The notes beneath the pieces were generated by a model, which saw only the letters and a program-made list of their open reading frames with translations, was not told where the DNA came from and did not search any database. From the NCBI GenBank assembly GCA_032719365.1, contig CM064876.1, forward strand, positions 57,345,864-57,409,863: 64,000 bases of DNA, read 5' to 3'. A program made the position numbers and the translations under genes. This DNA comes from Prinsepia uniflora (taxonomy: Eukaryota; Streptophyta; Magnoliopsida; Rosales; Rosaceae). Within the stretch, counting starts at the first letter, position 1. The number at the start of each line of letters is the position of its first letter. Positions 57,415-64,000 of this stretch are shown here, piece by piece.

Positions 57415-57679
57415 CAAACACACACATAATACCCATTTGTTCCATATCCATTTTAGGGGACTTTTAGAGTGAAGCAAGGTTGGATTTAGATTATAGGGAC
57501 TCCTACGACCTCATAGAGCTGAGTTTTGAAGGTGGAACGACTTGGTAGTGGAAGTGTGAGAGTGGAAAGGTTGGCCGAAACTTTGGAAGCTAATATCTTG
57601 GAATCCATGTAATATTTCTCAATTTTTGTCTTATATTTGGATTCCTTGGGTTGAGTAGATGAATTTTGACTACTATAAT
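57415..57679 (+). mobile_element. Element F, 5' LTR, piece 3
   Basis: ACCAAACACACACATAATAC and following match 63223-63306 of the 3' LTR. The rest has no partner in the window because that LTR is cut. Confidence 0.75.
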
Positions 57680-60514
57680 TGTAACGACCCGTCCCGGGAA
57701 CTGGGGTTAAGGAAGTGTTTAAGATGAGATTAGTGAGCATAATCGGGGGTTAGTTGGTCTCGATGGGGTTGTTAGCCTAGAATGACGATTTTGCCCATGG
57801 TTCGGGCAAATTGTTGACTTTTAGTTCGGGCAATCAATTGGATTTTGATCGATGACTGTGACGTGGTTTAGGACGTCACGAATCCGTAGACAGGTGGTAC
57901 GTCCGATTCCGACATCCGAGGAGAAAGTTATGATGTTCAGAAGTTTGAGGGCACTTTCGTAATTTGGTTAAACTAGGGGGAAAAGTTGACTTATTGGACG
58001 ATTTGGTTTTGACACGTTGACCTAGGACCGTTAGATAGATCTCGTTGTCCTGAATTCAACGACAGGCAGCACGTGTTTCTCGGAATTAGGATGTGTAAGT
58101 TATGGGTCTAAAACGGTAAGGGTAAAATGGTAATTTTGGAGTCAAAGAGGGGCATTTTGGTCTTTTGGTACTCTGGGTTTGGTTCAACCGGATTGGGACA
58201 AGTGTCCTGAGCAGAGAGGAGATTTTTATGTGAGGATTGAGGGATTTGATGACACGTGCAGTGTGTGTAGTGGCTTCTAGGCCGTGCACGGTGTGTGTTT
58301 AATTTGTGCAGCCGTGTGTAGTCGTGTTCGAACAAGAGAAACAGAGGGTGAGTTGGAGAGAAAATCGATCGAGTGCAAGGAGTGTTGTGTGTTCTGGTGA
58401 GTGGATGAGAGACTGGAGATCGAGTGAGAGACAGTGAGTGAGAAGTGTGGGAAATTCGTGAAAGATAATCAGGGGAGTGGGAGGTTTGAGTTCGCAGGGA
58501 AACAGAGAAGGGGTGAGAGATCATGGTGGTGGTGTGGCTGTGTGTTGCTTTAATTGGACTCAAAGGGTAGCTCAGGCGACTCTGTGGACTCCAGGGAGCG
58601 CGACGGTGTGCATGGCGGTGATCGACATGCAGGTAATTGCTTTCCCCGTATGCATACTCTGTTTTTCCGCGATGTTCAAACGGGAAGTCGTGCAGTCTGG
58701 GGTTGAGTCGACGGTTATGGTGAGTGGTGCGAGGCTCAGGGAGGTCCTAGGCGTCGTCTAGGGTGGTTATTGTGACGGGAGAAGACCTGGGTGGCCGGAG
58801 TAGAAAACAGGGGACAGTTTGGGTTTTGGTTTTGAGCTCGAGTCGACGGGTTAGGGACGGTGTCGAGGTGTTTGAGTGAGGGGACTGGATTGCTCATGAT
58901 TGGACGAAGCGGATGGTGAAGAGAGGGAGGAAGACGGTGCAGGCACGGCGGTGAACCGTTCTCGCCGGTTCAAGTTGCAGAGACCGATTCGACCGGGTCG
59001 ACTCGAGGTAGATGATGGTACTGTAGCTGGCGCGTGTGGCCCACGCACAGCCTCTTTGGACGGCGCATGGGGGCGCGTGCGGCAGCGGTTGGTAAAACCG
59101 TCAACATGGTTTTTGGTCTAGGGGTTGTGACAAGTCTATTGGAATTGGTTCCGGGTTAATCGGACGTCGTTTGAGGTTAGTTCCGCGAGGTCGAAGGTCT
59201 AGGGTCCCGTTTGAAGTACGCTTAGAAGTTCGGGAAAATTATGGGATTTTAGTATGAGTATCGTGAAGTAGTTAGTAACTCTTGAAGCATGCATATGTGT
59301 TTTTATATGTTTTCTATACTTGATTTTATGATTCGATTTATGATTGTGATGGTTTATGGTTTTTGCACGTTTATCGAGAAAAAAGATAGTTTTCACGTTT
59401 TACGAGGTTTGATAAGTATCGCAATTTGAACCTGGTTTTTCTGAATTGATTTCGGGATTCGAAATACGAGTTGATTTCAAAGGAAAAAGGATTTCAGAAA
59501 AGTGGTTTTGGAAATGGATTTTCGGGTTTGGGTTCGGAATGATTATTCCGGATGCCAGCTTACGGAATGATGGTTGAGGACTCGGATCCGGAAATGGGAA
59601 GGAAATGAATTCTGCGTCTGGATTCGGAATAACGGTTATGAATTCTGGAAGGGCATCCGACCAGTGATTTCAGATTCGGGTTTGGATATGGAAATGGAAA
59701 ATGGTTTTCAAATGGTTTTGATTGGATTTGCTTGATCTGGTTATTGGGTTTAAAGACCCGGATATTGATTGACGGGGGACAGGCTCGGATTGAGTTTAAA
59801 GACCCGGATTGAGTTTAAAGACTCGGGAGTTTAAAGACTCGGATATATGGATATTTCCCCCGTAGGCTTGTTGAGTTTAAAGACTCGGGAGTTTAAAGAC
59901 TCAGATATAATAGAGGTCTGGATTGAGTTTAAAGACTCGGGAGTTTAAAGACTCGGATAGATCCAGCAGGTTCGATGGATGAGAATGTGGTTTTAAATGT
60001 GTATTGGGTTTTCACTGAGACTTGATGATGATGATGTTTTGGGCAGTGGCCCGGATGAAACGGTTTTTGACGGTTTTGGGTGGAGGCCCGGGAGTTGGAA
60101 AAAGAAAAATGTGTTTAGTTTTTCGTACACGGTTTTATGACATGAAATTGATATGCATGCATTGGTTTTTACGCGGAGGGTATAAATGTATGTGTTTTCT
60201 GATAACTGTTTTTGAACTTAAACTTTATTTTTGTCCACTCACAGTCCTTTCGTGTTTTCGATACCCTCCAGGTTGCTGCAGTGCGGGCTGTCGGTCGAGA
60301 GAGATGAAGACATCACACGCACAATCCATAGTAGACTCTGCGCATTCTGGAAAGTTCGAAGTTGTCGAGATGGTTGGATCGGAACTCCCTTGTCCGACTT
60401 ACGTGTCACACGGAGGTTAGGCGTCTGTTTGGCCCTCGTGTCATGCGCAAGCTAGACGGGAGCGGGGTTTAGCCCTTAATCCCGGGGGAATTAGGGGTGG
60501 ACCCTGACAATAAT
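57675..60514 (+). mobile_element. Solo gypsy LTR with perfect TSD ATAAT
   Basis: The LTR spans 57680-60509 (2830 bases), TGTAACGACCCGTCCCGG to GGACCCTGACA. The target duplication ATAAT is exact at 57675-57679 and 60510-60514. Hairpin units GGGTTTAAAGACCC/GAGTTTAAAGACTC are numerous at 59745-59960. A GC-rich block at 59030-59080 and a long, imperfect terminal stem (60390-60460) are present. Open frames inside (for example 58477-58761) have no family support. Confidence 0.93.
59745..59965 (+). repeat. GGGTTTAAAGACCC/GAGTTTAAAGACTC hairpin array
   Basis: At least eight units with either GGG/CCC or GAG/CTC arms flanking TTTAAAGA. The arms change together. Similar arrays lie at 1666-1910 and 6547-6755. 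Confidence 0.85.
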
Positions 60515-60797
60515 CCCCACATGCCAAGGACATTTATATCTTTTATATACTTATGCAGGCATGCTTATATAAAACAGAGGGTTTAAAGGATGATTTTAGA
60601 AAATGGTTTTCAAAGGCTTTATTTTTATCCACTCACAGTTTTTATTGGTTTTGGTACCCTCCATATTGATCTTGGGATATGGGTTGTATTGAGGCTAAGG
60701 CATTTCCTGCACTTTAGTTAACCAGAGTAAGTTCTGGTAGTTATTTACTTTCGTGTCTAGTGCTCTATATGTTTATTATTTCTTGGATTACGTTGGT
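60515..60797 (+). mobile_element. Element F, 5' LTR, piece 4
   Basis: LTR body with the GCAGGCATGCTTATATAAAA block and TATCCACTCACAGTTTTTA, similar to the 3' third of other gypsy LTRs here. Confidence 0.75.
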
Positions 60798-60925
60798 TGT
60801 GAGGGCCAGTGCCTTGGAGGCATAGTTAACAATCCCACATCGCATATGGGGATTTGGGGGATGTGCTTTATATGTGTGAGCACACATATATCCAACAAGA
60901 GGCTTTTTAGGAGCTCACTAGCTTT

Positions 60926-61005
60926 GGATTTCTAGGAAACTCCAAATTTAAGCGTGTGTGGCTGGTGCAATCCCATGGTCGGTGTCCTATAAGGGGGTTA
61001 CGCGT
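60926..61005 (+). other. 5S-rRNA-like segment in Cassandra LTR 1
   Basis: Corresponds to 5S rRNA from the GGAT...CTCC region through box A and box C. Box A reads AATTTAAGCG instead of AGTTAAGCG, and the box C core is altered, so the Pol III promoter is probably weakened. Confidence 0.8.
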
Positions 61006-61285
61006 GAGCTACTAGAAAAAAAAAACCATGAGGGCTAGGCCCAAAGTAGACAAAATCCTATTGGAGGAGGACGAGTCGTGACAATTTGGTATCAGAGCCC
61101 AACTCCGGCCGGAATTGATTGTGTCAGTGAGGATGTTGGACCCCAAGGGGGGTGGATTGTGAGGGTCTGTGCCTTGGATGCATGGCCAGCAATCCCACAT
61201 CGCCTAAGAGGATTTGGGGGTTGCGCCTTATATGTGTGGGTGCATATCTATCCACTGGGAGACCTTTTGGGAGATCACTAGCATT

Positions 61286-61366
61286 GGATTCCTAGGAAAA
61301 TCCAAAGTTAAGTGAGTGTGGGCTGGTGAAATCCCATGTTGGGTGACCCACTAGGAAGTTGCGCGT
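61286..61366 (+). other. 5S-rRNA-like segment in Cassandra LTR 2
   Basis: Better kept than LTR 1: AAAGTTAAGTGAGTG at box A and TTGGGTGACCC at box C. It is not a 5S rRNA gene because both ends diverge. Confidence 0.82.
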
Positions 61367-61447
61367 GAGTTCCCATAAACAAAATCGTAAGGTCTGGACC
61401 CAAAGTGGACAGTATCCTGTTGGAGGAGGTCGGGTCGTGACATTGGT

Positions 61448-61593
61448 GCTGACACTAGAACTTATCCTTTGTTTGACATTGGGTTTATAATATATTCAGA
61501 CTGAGGGTACTTTGGGAATTCTAGTGTGTTTGTGTAAGATGGGAGTAAGTCCTCTCATGAGAATCGAGAATGATTTTGAGGAGAGTCCTGTCA
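61448..61593 (+). mobile_element. Element F, 5' LTR, piece 5 (3' end)
   Basis: Ends GAGAGTCCTGTCA at 61593, directly before a primer-binding site. Confidence 0.82.
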
Positions 61594-61596
61594 ATT

Positions 61597-61608
61597 AGGT
61601 ATCAGAGT
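61597..61608 (+). other. Degenerate primer-binding site of element F
   Basis: AGGTATCAGAGT differs at its first and last base from TGGTATCAGAGC. Confidence 0.75.
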
Positions 61609-61687
61609 ACTAGGTTGTTTCCTGTGGGGTCACACATGTGTTGTGTAAGGTATTCTTGTTTCTGACGTTTGCCTCTTATTGGACATT

Positions 61688-62580
61688 ATGCCTCTATGAC
61701 GACAGCCTTGTTATCAGCCTGGCAACGAGAATGAGGATATGGAAGCTAGGTAGGAAAACACTATGAACTAGTTCTATCAGGCATTGGATGTCGTGATGTA
61801 GAGGGGTAGGATCCCCATGGGGCCAGATATTGAGAAGGCCCAGTGGCTTGGATCCATTGAGTTTGTTGGTGGATCGGATTCCGAGGTGGCCAATCAGTGG
61901 ATTGCACACTTTGAGCTGATCTTTTGGGTGATGTGTTGCCCTTCCGAGCATATGGTTTAGACAACTGCATTCTTCTTGGATGGTTCTGCACAAGTGTGGT
62001 GGCAGACTTTACTGTTTACGGGTTTAGATGAGACTACTAAGACTTGGACGACATTCAAGGAACGTTTCTTGCTTCATTTTTATCCCCAGTCTTTTCGGGA
62101 TGCAAAGGAGACGAAATTCTTGCGACTCGAGTAGAGGGACATGACAGTTGTTCAGTATGAGCAGAATTTTTTGGATTTGTCCCGGTTCACACAGGGTACG
62201 GTGGTGATTGAGGTGATGAGGATTCGTCGATTTTTGTCTAGTCTTTAAAGTGAAATTCGGGCGTCGGTGCTAGGTAAAGGATTCACCACACTCCGAAATT
62301 TTTCGTTTGTGGAATCTCAGGTGGAGATGAGCTTGGCTGAATCCCAACAACGTCCAGTGGTTCTAGGTGATGCCGGGGGCGTTAGAGGGAGGACTGTCTT
62401 ACCTAGGGAGCTCCAAAGACAACTATTTCTACTTCCAGTTCTTATGGTGGAAACCATTCGGGTTCTGGTAACCGATGGTCGAGTCAGGGTGGATGGGCCG
62501 CGTGGAGCAGTGAGGATGGTTGCTTCTATTATGAAGAGGTTAGACATTTCAAGTGGGAAGGTTCTTATTGTTTGAACGGT
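61688..62580 (+). pseudogene. gag remnant of element F
   Basis: Reading from ATG 61688 across many stops shows gag blocks shared with element A: EKAQWLGSIEFVGGSD, WIAHFELIFWVM, FKERFLLHFYPQSFRDAKET and VQYEQNFLDLSRF. In-frame stops follow MPL, MEAR and others. The zinc knuckle region near 62525-62575 is disrupted (YYEEVRHFKWEGSYCLNG). Protease, RT, RNase H and integrase are entirely absent, so most of the interior was deleted. Confidence 0.82.
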
Positions 62581-62929
62581 GGGGCTACTAGTCAGGGTAC
62601 TGCGTGACAAGGTCAACAGAGGATGACATTTTCTTCAACTGTAGCCTCAGGGAGTGGCTCGGGGAACTGGTAGGGCAGGTGGTAGCCAAAGAGGACGCGA
62701 TGGAATCGCATATGGGCGAGAACGTGCATTTTCTACTACGCTGACAGGTATGTATTATTCATTTGGTTTGGTTGGTTTGGTTGCTCGAGTGCTAGTGTGG
62801 TCCAGGATGGTAGACGTCGATTGGTTGACCTTTGGGGTTAACCATGAGGTTAGGTGGAATTAGTTTTCAAATTTTTTGGTAGGGGTAGGTGCTAATTTTG
62901 AGGGCAAAATTCTTACAAGGAGGGTAGAT
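62581..62929 (+). mobile_element. Remaining interior and polypurine tract of element F
   Basis: Non-coding remainder linking gag to the pol 3' end. GAGGGCAAAATTC at 62900-62912 is the decayed pol end, and CAAGGAGGGTAGAT at 62916-62929 is the polypurine tract before the 3' LTR. Confidence 0.75.
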
Positions 62930-63306
62930 TGTATTGATCTAGACCCTAATTACAAGATTAACAAGATTTTTTTGGGATATTTCAGGATTTTTATGGGAAT
63001 TTATCGGTAACTTTCTAGCTTGCTGGACTTTGGACTTTGCCTAGGTTTCTAATTGGGGGAAGGGAATTTTGGGGAAAATGGGAAATATAGATATTTTGGG
63101 AGGCTTTTTGTGGACCATTCATTTTGGATTGGGATCATCTTTATCATCTTATCTTATTTCTCTCATTTTTTTCCTTGTTCCCCCTTTCTCTCTCTCTCTT
63201 TTCCCGTGCAACATACAAACACACAAACCAAACACACACATAATACCCATTCATTTCATCTCCATTTTAGGGGACGTTTAGAGTGAACCAAGGTTTGATT
63301 TAGATT
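62930..63306 (+). mobile_element. Element F, 3' LTR, left part
   Basis: Starts TGTATTGATCTAGACC and matches the pieces of the 5' LTR in order without the insertions, so it serves as the empty-site reference. It stops matching at 63306, where a minus-oriented LTR fragment begins. Confidence 0.85.
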
Positions 63307-64000
63307 CTTGGTGACACCACTCCATAAAACCATCGTAAATCCACAAATCCAATTTCTCAAATTCAAATTCCATTTTAGGGTCTTCGAACCCGAAATCACC
63401 TTTATAAATCATATGGGACTCATGCCCGATATCATAACCAACTAGGCCTCAAGCCAGATCATGTGAGTCAAATGGGCCTCTAGTCCGATATCTCATTAAA
63501 TCAAATAGACTTAAAGTTCATTAATTTCCAGGTCAAATGGGTCTTATGCCCGATTCCATTTTTCCAAATCCAAAACCATTCCATCAAACCATCATAGAAA
63601 TACCAGCACGTATAAGCACAGTATAAAACCATATATCACGAAATACATGCAAATACGTAAATCATTAATACCACAATCATGTTCATCATAAATCGCATAT
63701 TTAAAACATATATAACCGTTATGCATGCATCAATTTAGAAACCAATGTCCACTCACAAACCGTTCTAGCTGCCGCCTCGATACGCGTTCCATAAGCCTCC
63801 CCGACTAAATCATCATTTCTGGAACTTTCGGACATTTTCAAATCATACTGGAAGGTCACTAATCAACTATACAAGTCTATAGGATAAACCCCCAAAACTC
63901 CAGGAAAAGTCAACGTGTCCCGGACATGCTTTCCGAGGTGAAAAACCTTGATTTGACCAGCCTAACGATCTCCAATCCACCCGAGACCACCACCATTGGA
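63307..64000 (-). mobile_element. Minus-oriented gypsy LTR fragment running off the window
   Basis: Resembles 23220-23990 and 32430-33180 of element L's LTRs: hairpin units such as GGGACTCATGCCCGA, AATGGGCCTCTAGTCCGA and GGGTCTTATGCCCGA (63400-63560), then ATGCATGCATCAATTTAG, CCACTCACAAACCGTT and CCTCGATACGCGTTCCAT. It lacks the normal LTR end on the left, so it is truncated at the junction with element F. Confidence 0.78.

Larger units (their letters stand above)
60793..61447 (+). mobile_element. Cassandra TRIM retrotransposon with TSD TTGGT
   Basis: Two short direct LTRs (60798-61083 and 61158-61442), each starting TGTGAGGG and ending GTCGTGACA. A tRNA-iMet primer-binding site (61087-61098), a 75-bp interior with the purine-rich CCCCAAGGGGGGTGGAT before LTR 2, and an exact target duplication TTGGT (60793-60797, 61443-61447). 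The LTRs hold 5S-rRNA-like sequence, the defining trait of Cassandra. It carries no protein genes and depends on other elements. Confidence 0.93.

Noticed and set aside
58477..58761. 94-codon + frame in a solo LTR
   Set aside because: It lies wholly inside an LTR, has no family features and is not kept in sibling LTRs.
60926..61366. Two 5S rRNA genes
   Set aside because: Only the internal promoter portion is 5S-like. Both copies are in short LTRs with a PBS between them, as in Cassandra.

Overview
This window is nuclear DNA from a flowering plant, most probably a woody eudicot. A member of the Rosaceae is plausible but not proven. The evidence is spliced genes with GT-AG introns, AT-rich spacers, long Tekay/Del-type (chromovirus, Ty3/gypsy) LTR retrotransposons primed by initiator tRNA-Met, a Cassandra TRIM with 5S-rRNA-like LTRs, hAT-like and Mutator-like remnants, and a single-exon P-class PPR gene. 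Only two intact host genes are visible. One is an eight-exon SEC11 gene (12339-15523), the catalytic subunit of the ER signal peptidase complex, giving 180 residues with Ser57, His96 and Asp122 all present. The other is a PPR gene (38102-39301, 399 residues) that looks mitochondrial.

Region 1 (1-10111) is gypsy debris on the + strand. It holds a 5' LTR with primer-binding site, a broken gag-pro-RT-RNase H region cut off before integrase, then two further LTR pieces joined end to end. Region 2 (10112-19400) holds a hAT-like non-autonomous element, SEC11, a duplicated A-B repeat block and a 25-base G run.

Region 3 (19400-36106) is a four-deep nest. A gypsy 3' end with its LTR (19722-20991 and 35879-36106) was hit by a related LTR (20992-35873, TSD GTTTT). 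That LTR was hit by a minus-strand element with no recognisable genes (22440-34626, TSD GTGTG). The interior of that element was hit by a solo LTR (27846-30679). Region 4 (36107-45600) holds the PPR gene and quiet spacer with a few low-complexity and tandem-repeat tracts.

Region 5 (45600-64000) is a second nest. A decayed Mutator-like transposase carries a putative small solo LTR and is interrupted by an internally deleted gypsy element F (47299-63306). The 5' LTR of F, about 1 kb when emptied, took up four further insertions: a hAT-like element, a solo LTR containing a decayed minus-strand Tekay element, another solo LTR (TSD ATAAT), and Cassandra (TSD TTGGT).

The insertion order can be read from target-site duplications and from uninterrupted paralogous copies in the same window. 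No new protein system is visible. The most unusual signals are in the LTRs: tandem arrays of short hairpins whose stems vary by compensating base changes, a conserved stem close to the LTR 3' end, an LTR with a G-box array, a perfect 11-bp palindrome in the LTR 5' part, and a gene-less element whose interior contains sequence resembling the body of a related LTR.
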